This document shows, piece after piece, positions 18,868 to 27,735 of a DNA stretch of 64,000 nt (its first letter is position 1; every line of letters begins with the position of its first letter). Below the pieces are notes generated by a model. It was not told the DNA's origin. It was given only the letters and a program-made list of their open reading frames with translations, and did no database searches. This DNA is from Sinorhizobium sp. B11 (GTDB lineage Bacteria; Pseudomonadota; Alphaproteobacteria; Rhizobiales; Rhizobiaceae), in NCBI GenBank assembly GCA_039725955.1, contig CP091035.1, positions 434,001-498,000 of the forward strand. The letters run 5' to 3'. The position numbers were made by a program, and so were the translations under genes.

Positions 18868-19860
18868 TTACGATAGCCCCCACAAGCGCATCAGTTCGAG
18901 AGGAGCTGAAACATCGGATGCAAGTACGAAAGGGTCCTTCGGGTTCGACCGGTCACTCGCGCGCGGCTTGACGGGCAGTCCGTGGGCCAGGTTCGCGACG
19001 GAATAAAAAGTTAATGAGGATCCATGTGCAGTGCGCCAGGAGTGCAGTTCTCCCCAGGCCTTTTTCTGAATATGACTCGATTCCCGATTGATGTTCATCG
19101 CTTCCAGCCACTGGTCGACGCTTGCGTTTGCGTTCTTTGGATTTACGACGCTGTCGGCCGTACCGTGCCAGATGCTGATCGAAGGCCATGAGCGCCGCTC
19201 GGGAGAGATGCCGGCGATGCGGCTGCCCCATCCTTCGGCGGGCGTCGGAGCACCCGACCTCATCGCGCGAAGAGCCGACATCGCCTCGCGAGCAGCACCG
19301 ACCGGCATTCCGGCAACGATCGCTGCGCCAGCAAAAAGATCGGGATAGGTAGCCACCAGGACTGCGGTCATTGCTCCGCCTGCCGAAAGGCCGACGACGA
19401 AGACCCGCTTCCGATCGACACCATAACGCTTGCCCGCGTGTTCGATCATCTGCCTTACGGAGAGCAGCTCGCCACGATCGCGGCTGACAGAGCTCGGCCG
19501 AAACCAGTTGAAGCAGCCTTGCGGATTGTTGCTCTTCGACTGTTCCGGATAGACGACGACGAAGCCCCTTTCTCTTGCGAGGCGTGAAAAGCCGCTCGCA
19601 GCGTCCAGGCTCTCGGGCGTCTGGCCGCACCCATGAAGCACGACCACCATCGAAGGGCGCTCAGGCAGCTTTGGGGGCGCGAAGAATTTCATCACGAGCC
19701 GTCCCGGATTGCTGCCGAAGCTCATGGTCATCTCGAGCCGTGGCGGCCCCTTGCGCGTTCGCCTCCGGCGCGGCGGCTGCAGAACGGCCTCGACGAGCCT
19801 GACAAATTTCTTTTGTGACCGTAACGCCCTTGACAGCGATCTGGAAAAACCGATCTTCAA
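18868..19860 (-). CDS. PHB depolymerase family esterase (LpqC/PhaZ-like)
   Basis: 330 aa. The alpha/beta hydrolase domain starts near residue 60 with VVLHGCGQTPESLDAASGFS, an oxyanion-type HGC. The nucleophile is in the lipase box GLSAGGAM, the acid probably in IWHGTADSVVNP, and the His in NLAHGLPV. This is the pattern of the short-chain PHA depolymerase / feruloyl esterase family. The first 50 residues are basic (RSQKKFVRL, QPPRRRRTRKGPP) and not a classical signal peptide, so location is uncertain. Its start overlaps the stop of the Nudix-like gene (ATGA), so the two are co-translated. Confidence 0.88.
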   Translation of the reverse strand: MKIGFSRSLSRALRSQKKFVRLVEAVLQPPRRRRTRKGPPRLEMTMSFGSNPGRLVMKFFAPPKLPERPSMVVVLHGCGQTPESLDAASGFSRLARERGFVVVYPEQSKSNNPQGCFNWFRPSSVSRDRGELLSVRQMIEHAGKRYGVDRKRVFVVGLSAGGAMTAVLVATYPDLFAGAAIVAGMPVGAAREAMSALRAMRSGAPTPAEGWGSRIAGISPERRSWPSISIWHGTADSVVNPKNANASVDQWLEAMNINRESSHIQKKAWGELHSWRTAHGSSLTFYSVANLAHGLPVKPRASDRSNPKDPFVLASDVSAPLELMRLWGLS

Positions 19861-20303
19861 GAGGCGACCGCTTCCAGTTTTGCGAGCAAGGCGCGCAGGC
19901 CCGGCTGGCTGGCCTGGCGGACGGGGACATTAAGTGGGAACCATTTCTGCCTGCGCACCGTCTTCGCGGGGAATTCCGCAGAAAGTCCGGCAACCTCAAG
20001 GAGGTGAACAGCAACGTAATACGGCAGGCTTTCCATCGTGTAGGTGAAGGAGCCGAAGACGCCGCTAGTTACCTTGCCGGCGACACCTGTTGCCTCAAGG
20101 GCCTCGCGCCCGGCGGCGAGCTGGCTGGTTTGGCCCGGATCGGGATGGCCCTTGGGTATGTCCCCGCGACCATTTCTGCGGCTGCCAATCGAAAGGATGC
20201 GAAGCCGGCGCTTGCCGTTGCGATAATAACAGATGGCTCCAGCCTGCTGGACCCGGGACCCTGCCGTCGGTGTCGAGGAAGTGAGCGGGTCGTCGGCGAG
20301 CAT
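19857..20303 (-). CDS. Nudix hydrolase with degenerate Nudix box
   Basis: 148 aa. The fold is clear: QAGAICYYRNGKRRLRILSI, then the box region GHPDPGQTSQLAAGREALEA, and a conserved C-terminal VRRQKWFPLNVPVRQASQPG. The Nudix signature is G-x5-E-x7-R-E-U-x-E-E-x-G-U. Here the first Glu is Gln (GHPDPGQ) and the second Glu of the E-E pair is Ala (REALEATGV), so metal-binding positions are lost. The protein may be catalytically weak or dead. Coupled by ATGA overlap to the downstream esterase. Also notable: RRNGRGD lacks the Trp usual in the family's RWGIPKG. Confidence 0.8.
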   Translation of the reverse strand: MLADDPLTSSTPTAGSRVQQAGAICYYRNGKRRLRILSIGSRRNGRGDIPKGHPDPGQTSQLAAGREALEATGVAGKVTSGVFGSFTYTMESLPYYVAVHLLEVAGLSAEFPAKTVRRQKWFPLNVPVRQASQPGLRALLAKLEAVAS

Positions 20304-20401
20304 GTTTTCGATTTCTCCTATGTTTCATCAAAACGATGTGGCACCGAACTATGACAGGAGATCGGCGTTTAACAGCTTCCACCATCAACCGGAGTTCATT
20401 T

Positions 20402-21832
20402 TTGTCGTCAGAAACCGAATTGAAGATCGACCTTTCGGAGGAAGCCCTCGACCGCCTTGTTGGTTCCCAGCTGCTAGGCGAGCCGGGACGGATTATTCGA
20501 GCAGCGATCAACATACTTTGATACCCGGATCGCGGGCTTTGGCGGGAAGGATACACGCTTCTCATCCGCAAGGTCGACGAAGCGCGCATGTAGACCGTCA
20601 AAGCCACCGGGGCCGCGCGCTCGCTGTTTGCGCGGTCGGAGTGGGAAACGCCCGTCAACCGAGATGAGCCCGTCATCGATCATACCAGTCCCCTTGCCGG
20701 CGAGTTCGGCAGCGAGCCTAAGCTGGAACCGGTGTTCGACGTCGTGGTGGAACGGCGGCAATGGGATGTCGAGGAGAACGGCTCGCGCTTCGAAGTCGTT
20801 GTCGATCAAGGTGAGGTAGTCGCCGACGACCGTCGCTTCCCGATCTACGAGGTTGAGGTCGAGCTCAAAGACGGAAATCCGAGCGACCTTTTCGTCTTCC
20901 CGCGAAGGATCGACGCTGTCACGGGCTTCCGGTTCGGCGTGCGCTCGAAGGCTGAGCGAGGCTTCGCGCTCGTCGAAGTTCAGAAAGTGGTCTTTAAATC
21001 AGAACCTATCCATCTCGACCCGGACATGAATGCGGCTGCTGCATTCCAGGCGATCGCCGTTTCTTGTGTCCGGCAATTCCGATTGAATGAGGACGTGCTC
21101 TTCCAGAAGCGAAACGCGGAGGCGCTGCATAAGGCCCGCGTCGCGCTTCGGCGGCTGCGGTCGGCTTTCTCACTTTTCAAGGAGGTCATCCCGAACGACG
21201 AAGCGCTCAGGCTCAAGGAAGACCTGCGATGGATCGCCGCCGCGCTCGACGAGGCGCGAAACGTCGACGTTCTGCTCGCGAAGGCAGAGGATGCCGACCT
21301 TGTCGTCAAGCTCAAGTCAGCCAGGGACGTCGTCTACCGGGATGCGATTAAAGCATTGAATTCACCGAGGTCGCGAGCCCTGATGCTTGGCCTGATTGGG
21401 TGGCTCTGGCGCGGGGAGTATCTTTCCGGAGACATACCTGGCGCTCGTGATTTTGCAGCGCGCGCGCTCGACAAGCTGCGCAAACGGATAAAGAAGGGCG
21501 GGCAGGCACTGGCGAGGATGGACGACGAGCACCGTCACGAGGTTCGCAAGGACGCGAAGAAGTTTCGGTATGCGGCGGAATTCTTCACATCGCTGTTCGA
21601 CGACAGACGAGGCGCCCGTCGACACAGGAAATTCCTCGCTGCCATGGAACTGCTTCAGGACGATCTCGGCAGCTTGAACGATCTTGCGACCGGCCCGGAT
21701 GTACTGCAGAAGCACGGTCTATCAGACCCGGCGAAAGATTCGGTCCTTTCCCACGCAGACAAGGAGGCATTGATCCATAGGGCGCAAGCGTCGGTCGATG
21801 AGGTACTCGATACGAAGCGATTTTGGAGATAG
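20402..21832 (+). pseudogene. CYTH-CHAD protein with broken CYTH domain
   Basis: The CYTH start is visible from TTG 20402 (LSSETELKIDLSEEALDRLV; ETELK is the ExExK hallmark), preceded by GGAG. After GEPGRII the frame breaks; related sequence resumes in other frames as YFDT, then LWREGYTLLIRKVDEARM. That is followed by TAG (20592-20594) where a Gln codon would be expected, then VKATGAARSLFARSEWETPV onward. From 20595 the frame is open to 21832, keeping the end of CYTH and a complete CHAD domain (HKARVALRRLRSAFSLFK, HEVRKDAKKFRYAAEFF). CYTH-CHAD proteins act on inorganic triphosphate or bind polyphosphate. A CHAD-only product from GTG 20732 (366 aa) remains possible. Confidence 0.75.
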
Positions 21833-22312
21833 CACTCGCACGTCAAAAGCGGTGCTTCGTTCTCGTCATCTAGTAAGGTGCCATCACATATATTGGAATT
21901 GTCGGCCAGATCATGCCCCTCAAACTCCTCGGCGAAACAGCGCTCGCTGGAGGGCCGATTCTGGCGGCAGATGAAGTGATCTCTTTCGCGGATCCTCGAG
22001 AGCGATCTCGCTCTTCAGGGTAGGTGGGCTGGCTACGCCAGCAGATATCGCTCATGGACAATCGAGAAGAAGCAAAGAGAGCCGGTGTCGCGCGAGCCGA
22101 CGCTGTTCGGTGAACATTTCTGACGCTCAGTTGGCGCCGCATCGGCAGTCAAGGCAAGCGCTTGTGCGTGTCTACCAAACCGGGCCGTAAGCGGTTGATC
22201 TGTTCCTCGAACTTGTTCGCATCAAGCGATGCCGCGATGGGCGAGCGCCCAGGGTCTGCGTTACAAGCCGCCATTGTCACTCGTCCTACCGAAAGCCAGG
22301 ACTATGCCCAAG
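21833..22312. other. Intergenic, 480 bases, nothing recognised
   Basis: Convergent gap between the CHAD gene and the end of the four-gene membrane operon. Open frames present are short and without recognisable content; no clear terminator was found. Confidence 0.4.
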
Positions 22313-23254
22313 TCAGGGCTGCACGGATTCGGCGCGACGCCTGATCCTGATCTCGATGCGACGCCGTTCCTTGACGTTTCCGGCCCGTCCGCTGGTGAGC
22401 GTGTCGCCGGGAATGACCAGCTGGGCAGCCGACATCGGCAAGACGGTCACGTCCTTCAGCTTCGGATTTGCCTTCAGAATATTTGCAACGGCGATCGCCC
22501 GCGCGAGACCGAGCCCGGCGTTGTCGGCTGGCTGAAGCGTCTCGACCGAAAGCGCGCCGTCGATCACTTCGATCGATGCGTCGTCGAGATTGGACATGCT
22601 CCTGGAAACGCGCTGTTCGTCCGTGTGTCCGATCACCTCGATCACATCGACCTTGTAGCGCTCAAGATTGTCGGCGATCTGATCGGCGATCGATGTCTCA
22701 AGCCTGTCTTCGAATTCCGGTGTCAATGCGGCGCTGCCTGATGTGAAAAAATAGCCGCCGGCTTCCGAGAGGTTGATGATCGGCGGCCACTCATGAGGTT
22801 CGATCTGCCCGTGTAAGAGCTGTTCGAGCCGGTCAGGAGCCTGGTCGATCGGGATATTATTCGCCACCAGCACCTTTCCGACCGCCGCGAGCTTGGCAAG
22901 ATCAGCGGGGCTTGCATCATTCATTTTCAGCCTGTCTATGATCTGTCGGGCAGATACGAGCTCGCGCCATTCGCTCTCGAATTTGACCCGATCGGCTGCC
23001 GACATGTTCGCGCCGAGCTTGGATTGTGCTTCGACAAGCTGGGCGGAAAGTTCCTTGTTCTGCTGTTCCAGCTGAGCGAGCCGTTGCTCGGCGTCCATCC
23101 GTTGCCTGCGTTCGGCCGTGATCATGGCGGCCGCGACCAGCAGCAGGCAGAAGACCAGCAGAAGCATGGATTCTGCCATCGTCAGCCCCAGAATGAGGCC
23201 GCGGTTATAGCCCTTGTGTTCCAGCTTTGGACCTGCGCTTGCCCGTGTCACCAT
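22313..23254 (-). CDS. ZorB/MotB-like OmpA-domain inner-membrane protein
   Basis: 313 aa, last gene of a four-gene operon. One membrane helix at residues 21-45 (LILGLTMAESMLLLVFCLLL) carries an acidic residue, Glu28, at the position where MotB, ExbD and ZorB have their ion-binding Asp. A periplasmic coiled coil (about 48-85) and linker follow, then an OmpA/MotB-type peptidoglycan-binding domain (about 165-310) with VIEVIGHTDEQRVSRS and the terminal RRIEIRIRRR. It would anchor a motor to the cell wall. Its start overlaps the ZorA-like gene by 7 bases. No ZorC, ZorD or ZorE gene is nearby, so it is not a complete known Zorya system. Confidence 0.8.
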   Translation of the reverse strand: MVTRASAGPKLEHKGYNRGLILGLTMAESMLLLVFCLLLVAAAMITAERRQRMDAEQRLAQLEQQNKELSAQLVEAQSKLGANMSAADRVKFESEWRELVSARQIIDRLKMNDASPADLAKLAAVGKVLVANNIPIDQAPDRLEQLLHGQIEPHEWPPIINLSEAGGYFFTSGSAALTPEFEDRLETSIADQIADNLERYKVDVIEVIGHTDEQRVSRSMSNLDDASIEVIDGALSVETLQPADNAGLGLARAIAVANILKANPKLKDVTVLPMSAAQLVIPGDTLTSGRAGNVKERRRIEIRIRRRAESVQP

Positions 23255-24402
23255 TTGAACAACCGTCGTTTTGGCTCGCCCGGCGCTGGATTGGCCTTCG
23301 TCCTTTCAGGAGCCACCGACACCGGTTCTGTATTCACGGTCTTGCCCTCGCCCGCCACTATATCCTCGACAACCTCTGGGATTCTCGCAAGGCTGGACGA
23401 CGACGAACCGCTCCTGTCACGCTCGAGAGCTTCGGCAATGCGATCAAGTTTGCTGTCGATGCTGCTCAGGGGCCTGAGCGCGTCGTCCACCGTAACAGTC
23501 TGCAAGCGCGTCTGCGCCATCACCTCCTCCATCCGCCGCAGATGGGCATCGGTCATGTCCCTGATGGCATCAATCGTGGGGGTCAACTCGAACCGGATGA
23601 CATCTTCGGGCGGCCTGATCTCCCCAAGACGGGTCCCGACGCCCTCAACCGCAACCCCGAACCGGTCGATGATCGTCGAAAGTCTATCCGTGGTTTCGTT
23701 GAGTTTGCGACTTGCTTCCGCGGCTTGATCAGTCACCGAGCGATTGTGATCCCCGATGATCGATGAAAGCCTGGCCGCGGCTTCCTGGATCGGGATGATC
23801 GCCTCCTTGGTGATCGATTCGATCACCTTGCGGATTTCCTCGCCGTTTTTTTCCGCCTGACGACCGATCTCCTCGAAGCCCTCCGTCAACATCTGGTTGC
23901 TGACCCTGCGGTAGTTGGAGAACTCGCGGGCGGACGTGTCGAGCTCGGTTCGCACCCGCCGCGTCATTTCCGCAAGCTCGTGGCGGGCGCTGCGTTCGAT
24001 GTCGATTGGGTCGCGGCGCATCTGGTTGAACAGGATGCGGAGTGTGACGCCGGCGATCGTCGATGTGACTGCGATCCCGAAGTTGCGCACGATCGTCTCG
24101 ATCGACGTCTCGCCAGCAAACAGGTAGAGCGATACGCCAAGGCTCGAGAGGGTGAACAGAAACCCCATGTAATAGAGGTTGTCGCCGGCCTGCTCGTTGT
24201 GCAGGCGGAAACCGGCAAGCGCGATCGATGCCAGGAAATAGACCGCCATCAGCACCAGGGGCACGGCGGTCACAACAAGGGTCGACCAAGCCGCGAGCTT
24301 CGCCGTCCAGATGAAGATCATTCCCCCGATCGTCACCACTGCAAACAGCACAACTGGCGCCCAATCGCGAAATGCGGTTCTTCCTTTCTCATTCGACGCC
24401 AT
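23248..24402 (-). CDS. ZorA/MotA-like membrane protein with long coiled tail
   Basis: 384 aa from ATG 24402; an earlier opening at 24843 is antisense-like and overlaps the gene upstream. Four membrane helices: about 16-33, 39-64, 76-96 and 104-126. The fourth (NFGIAVTSTIAGVTLRILFN) has the small-residue, Thr-rich pattern of the pore helix in MotA/ExbB/ZorA proteins. Residues 130-330 are charged helix with repeated coiled-coil character (TRRVRTELDTSAREFSNYRR, RLSTIIDRFGVAVEGV), like the cytoplasmic tail of ZorA. The stop of the preceding gene overlaps the start (TGATG). Assignment rests on topology and order, so the homology is inferred. Confidence 0.65.
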   Translation of the reverse strand: MASNEKGRTAFRDWAPVVLFAVVTIGGMIFIWTAKLAAWSTLVVTAVPLVLMAVYFLASIALAGFRLHNEQAGDNLYYMGFLFTLSSLGVSLYLFAGETSIETIVRNFGIAVTSTIAGVTLRILFNQMRRDPIDIERSARHELAEMTRRVRTELDTSAREFSNYRRVSNQMLTEGFEEIGRQAEKNGEEIRKVIESITKEAIIPIQEAAARLSSIIGDHNRSVTDQAAEASRKLNETTDRLSTIIDRFGVAVEGVGTRLGEIRPPEDVIRFELTPTIDAIRDMTDAHLRRMEEVMAQTRLQTVTVDDALRPLSSIDSKLDRIAEALERDRSGSSSSSLARIPEVVEDIVAGEGKTVNTEPVSVAPERTKANPAPGEPKRRLFKW

Positions 24403-25232
24403 CACTCCAGTCCCTCCAGACGGGTGAAACCTGCGAACTCTCCGTTGTTCTTCTCCACCCAGGATTTCCAGAATGCCGCCAGGTCCTCCATCTTGAACTT
24501 TTGGCCCGGCCGCTGGAACGCCAGGATCCTGACCTGCACCCCATCCAACGAGGTCCTGAATTTCTCGCGCGCAGCACTGCTGTCGAATTTGGCGATCGAA
24601 ACGCCGTCGCGATAGCTGGAAAACGCCGCAGTATGTTCGACCATGTCCGAGGCAATGTACAAGGTTTTCGGAATGCCAGCAGGCAAAGGCTGGAAGGCTT
24701 CGAGGTTGATGCGCTGAATGCCGGCCATGATCGGCGAAAACTCGCCTGAAGCGCCAGACCCGAGTTTTCCCGCGATATCGTCGAGCGGCTTCTGGAAACC
24801 TTTCTCCCAGCGCTGCTGCACGAGCTTCGGATTGCTGGTCCACTCGTTGGCGAGATCACCGCTGCCCGGATTGCAGCCGTGGAAGGTCCTTTGAAGCTCG
24901 CCTTCCTTTTCGGTCAGCGCATAGACGTCGATCGCACCGTTGACGGGGACGCCAGACACAAGCCGCTGGAACTGGTTCTTCAAATCGAGGGACGTGGTGC
25001 CGGAGATTGGATCCGTGACATCGAGAAGGATGGCGGTCTCGCTCTTAGGACCCGTCGTCGGGCAGAGCGAGGCCTTGTCGAGCGAGACGGTGGACATCGC
25101 CTGATACTTCAGCCACCCAAAAGCGCCGATCATGGCCAGTGCCACTGCCGACAATGCAATCGTCGCCACCACAGCACCCGTCGAAAAGCCGCCTTTCCTT
25201 GAACGACTGTTACGCCGCCTTTTCCGCGCCAA
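24402..25232 (-). CDS. Membrane-anchored VWA-like protein
   Basis: 276 aa from a TTG start at 25232, which has GGAGG 7 bases upstream and overlaps the end of the preceding gene by 23 bases; no ATG exists before the membrane helix. Basic N-terminus (MARKRRRNSRSRKGG), one helix (about 19-41), then an extracytoplasmic domain beginning SETAILLDVTDPISGTTS. The DVTD at 71-74 resembles a MIDAS-type metal site of von Willebrand A domains, and TLYIASDMVEHT matches the central strand of that fold. Two Cys (CPTT, FHGCNPG) could form a disulfide. It probably mediates protein contacts at the outer face of the inner membrane. Function unknown. Confidence 0.65.
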   Translation of the reverse strand: MARKRRRNSRSRKGGFSTGAVVATIALSAVALAMIGAFGWLKYQAMSTVSLDKASLCPTTGPKSETAILLDVTDPISGTTSLDLKNQFQRLVSGVPVNGAIDVYALTEKEGELQRTFHGCNPGSGDLANEWTSNPKLVQQRWEKGFQKPLDDIAGKLGSGASGEFSPIMAGIQRINLEAFQPLPAGIPKTLYIASDMVEHTAAFSSYRDGVSIAKFDSSAAREKFRTSLDGVQVRILAFQRPGQKFKMEDLAAFWKSWVEKNNGEFAGFTRLEGLE

Positions 25233-26658
25233 CGCCCGCCTCCGGGAATAGATTGTCCAGTCTGTGATACTGCTCGACGGCGACCTCGAAGGCAGAGCCG
25301 ATTTTCCTGATCTGATCGCTGAGTTCGGCCTGGGCGACCTGGACGCGTTCCGACAGAACGCGATCGTCCCATTCCCCGCTGATTTTGAGGACCGGTACAA
25401 TCCGCTCCAGCGTGTAGGCGCTCGTGAAGTACGAAGGCTCCGGTTCGCTTCTCGCGGCCCGGTTCGCCTCACGATAAGCCGTCAAAACTGCATTCGCCGT
25501 GCGCTCGAGATGACCCTGGTACTCGGCAAACAGACCGGCAGTGCGGGTTCGGTGGGCGATGATCGCGGCCGACTCCTGCCGGCGCGTGCTCAGGTCCCTG
25601 ACGATCTCCTCGATCTTGTCGTTGTGGTCGTCGCGAATTTCACGAAGGTTGTCGATCAGATCAAGCTTTCCGGAAATGTAGTTTCGCCGCGCCTCGTTCA
25701 GCCGACGTTGGACGCCAGCAAAACCCGGATACGGGTCTGTGAGCATGCAGCCGTCAATGAACGCCAAGATCGAGAAAAAAATGCCGATCGCAAACAGCAT
25801 CCAGGAATTCAATTCGCTCAAACCAAGCGGGTTCTCGCGGATCCGGCGGATGACTTCGGTCCCGGCCCCGTCGAGGATAGTGGCCGATACTTCGCGATAA
25901 TGGGCGAGCGCAATATTCACGGCAAGCGCAACGACAATATAGCCGACCAGCCCGAACAATCCGCCGAGCTTCATGAGCCAGGACCGGTGCACAAGATTGC
26001 GAACGCAGAAGAAAGCGAATAGCAGCGCAGCGCCAATGTTGAGGACGGCAAAGACGACCGCCTCGGTTATGCCGCCGATGATGCCCTGTTCGCTGCCCTT
26101 GGCCAGAAAGTTGCCGTTCATGACGATCTCGATGAGGACGAGAACGATGAGCAGCGCGATCTTGACGCTCGTTGCGCCCGCACTCGGGACCTTTGCCGCG
26201 CGATCCAGCCGATGCTGCCTCTTGAAAGACGTCATTTCGTCCTCGGCAATCTTGAGATCGCGGCGCAAACCGTGGAGTTCGTCGACGCCGCTGGCGATCT
26301 CGGCCTTGAAATCCGAAAGGCTGGAGGCGTTTGCCTGCCGGATCAGCCCGAACTGTCCCTCGAAATCAAGATTGCGCAACCGCCCGTCGAAGGTCTGGAA
26401 CTGATCCTCAAGCAGTTGATAGGCGGACGCTTTTTCCTGCTCGATGCGACCGACGATCCGCTGTTCGACCTCATCGAGGAACTGGGCCGATGATGCCGGT
26501 CGATTGGCCCTGCCGTTCTCGTCTCCCTTTTCGCGCACCTCCAGGGTCTGGGTAAGCTTGTCCGTATCGAGTGACGGGAAAATCTCGGTCGATGCCCGGA
26601 AGTCGTGGCTGGATTCGCGAACGCTGGTCCAGAGCTTGTTCAGTGCGTCAAACGGCAA
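25210..26658 (-). CDS. Four-TM coiled-coil protein, first gene of motor-like operon
   Basis: 482 aa from TTG 26658, preceded by GAGGA; no in-frame ATG is available. The N-terminal 170 residues are charged helix (FLDEVEQRIVGRIEQEKASA, LHGLRRDLKIAEDEMTSFKR). There are four membrane helices at about 178-199, 209-235, 241-267 and 293-319 (VKIALLIVLVLIEIVMNGNF, SWMLFAIGIFFSILAFIDGC). A second helical region of about 150 residues follows (LIDNLREIRDDHNDKIEEIV). No family is recognised. The layout suits a scaffold with cytoplasmic coiled coils at both ends. It leads a tight operon with the VWA-like, ZorA-like and ZorB-like proteins, so a structural partner role is inferred. Confidence 0.7.
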   Translation of the reverse strand: MPFDALNKLWTSVRESSHDFRASTEIFPSLDTDKLTQTLEVREKGDENGRANRPASSAQFLDEVEQRIVGRIEQEKASAYQLLEDQFQTFDGRLRNLDFEGQFGLIRQANASSLSDFKAEIASGVDELHGLRRDLKIAEDEMTSFKRQHRLDRAAKVPSAGATSVKIALLIVLVLIEIVMNGNFLAKGSEQGIIGGITEAVVFAVLNIGAALLFAFFCVRNLVHRSWLMKLGGLFGLVGYIVVALAVNIALAHYREVSATILDGAGTEVIRRIRENPLGLSELNSWMLFAIGIFFSILAFIDGCMLTDPYPGFAGVQRRLNEARRNYISGKLDLIDNLREIRDDHNDKIEEIVRDLSTRRQESAAIIAHRTRTAGLFAEYQGHLERTANAVLTAYREANRAARSEPEPSYFTSAYTLERIVPVLKISGEWDDRVLSERVQVAQAELSDQIRKIGSAFEVAVEQYHRLDNLFPEAGVGAEKAA

Positions 26659-27111
26659 TGCATCCTCGTCGGAAACATGATTGCGAAAATCCTAACATGC
26701 AATGCGTAGCGTAGTGGTTGTGATCGGTCCAGCAGCAGCATCCGCTTAGAGGGTTTAATTGCGGACCACGGTTAATCTGTGTCGTGTCGGCTACCCTGTC
26801 GGTTTATTTCCCTCGAATCTCACGGCGCCATCGGATGGCGCCCGCGAAGCGACCATCTACAACAGAGTCCGCCCGGGCTCGACCTGACGTGCAACGGTGG
26901 GAATGTCCACGCAGCAGATATTTCCACAGTCGAGCGTGTTTGGACCCCGATTATCCCGTGCCAACTCCTTCAGCGTGTCCGATTTCCGCTGGATGGCTTA
27001 GCATGCTCTTTGCTTTTAATTCCGCCGTGGCGGGATGATAAAGGCCTGATCGGGCCTCAAGGAGATGGTGGATAATCGCTGCCGCTCGTCCCCAAACAAA
27101 CAACGCTCGGC
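26659..27111. other. Intergenic, about 450 bases, promoter region of motor-like operon
   Basis: No gene recognised; small open frames lack domains and ribosome sites. The promoter of the four-gene operon should lie here. Neither an EcfG-type nor a clear sigma-70 element was identified. Confidence 0.4.
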
Positions 27112-27636
27112 CTAGTCCTGCCACCTGCGCAGATCCGTCTGGTCGTGATAGCCCATACGGTCGGGCGTGGTGATAAATTCCATCGTCGTGCCCCATGGCA
27201 TGCGGCAGTAGCAGACCTTGTTTCCAGGACCTTTTTCGGTTGCGTAGGGTATAGCGCGCGGCGCGGTAAGAGAGGTGCCTCCAGCTTTTTCAAAGCGTTC
27301 TACCGACGCGTCGATGTCGTCGGTGTAGACACCGAAGTGAGTAATCCCAAAGTCGCTCGCTCGAACCGGCTTGGCTTGTGCGGGGCCATGCATTTCAAAG
27401 AGCTCGATGTCAGGTCCGGTACCGATCTTGACCATCGCCTGTGCGCGGACGACCGTTCCGGGGAAAGCACCGGTGGCCCGTTCGAAGTCGGGTCCCTGAC
27501 GCGGCGCATCCTGCGGCCCGAAGGACTGGTAGATCACCTGACCGCCGAAAGCTTCCACCAAGAACGATTTTGCTGCTTCGATGTCGGGCACTGTGATGCC
27601 AATATGATTGACGCCGCGAATGACAGGTGCGGTCAT
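27112..27636 (-). CDS. VOC/glyoxalase superfamily protein
   Basis: 174 aa made of two beta-alpha-beta-beta-beta units. The first begins GVNHIGITVPDIEAAKSFLV with a metal-ligand His and ends IELFEMH with a Glu. The second begins DFGITHFGVYTDDIDASVER with His and ends WGTTMEFI with Glu. All four expected ligands are therefore present, so a metal-dependent lyase, dioxygenase or isomerase is possible; the substrate is unknown. It lies downstream of an alpha/beta hydrolase and an SDR on the same strand, suggesting a small catabolic or detoxification cluster. Confidence 0.88.
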   Translation of the reverse strand: MTAPVIRGVNHIGITVPDIEAAKSFLVEAFGGQVIYQSFGPQDAPRQGPDFERATGAFPGTVVRAQAMVKIGTGPDIELFEMHGPAQAKPVRASDFGITHFGVYTDDIDASVERFEKAGGTSLTAPRAIPYATEKGPGNKVCYCRMPWGTTMEFITTPDRMGYHDQTDLRRWQD

Positions 27637-27735
27637 GACAGTTTCCTTCTTATTTAATCGATCGAATGCGGTAGGTGCGGGCGCAACTTACGCGCAGTGT
27701 CGCGATCCGCCCCGCGACGGGGCGGCCGCAGAGTT

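Noticed and set aside
24403..24843. Upstream extension of the ZorA-like frame to 24843
   Set aside because: The added residues are Arg/Gly/His-rich and antisense-like, overlap the VWA-like gene fully, and the ATG at 24402 forms a normal TGATG junction.
22313..26658. Calling the membrane operon a Zorya defence system
   Set aside because: Only the ZorA/ZorB-like halves are seen. No ZorC, ZorD helicase-nuclease or ZorE HNH gene lies on either side, so the name would overstate the evidence.
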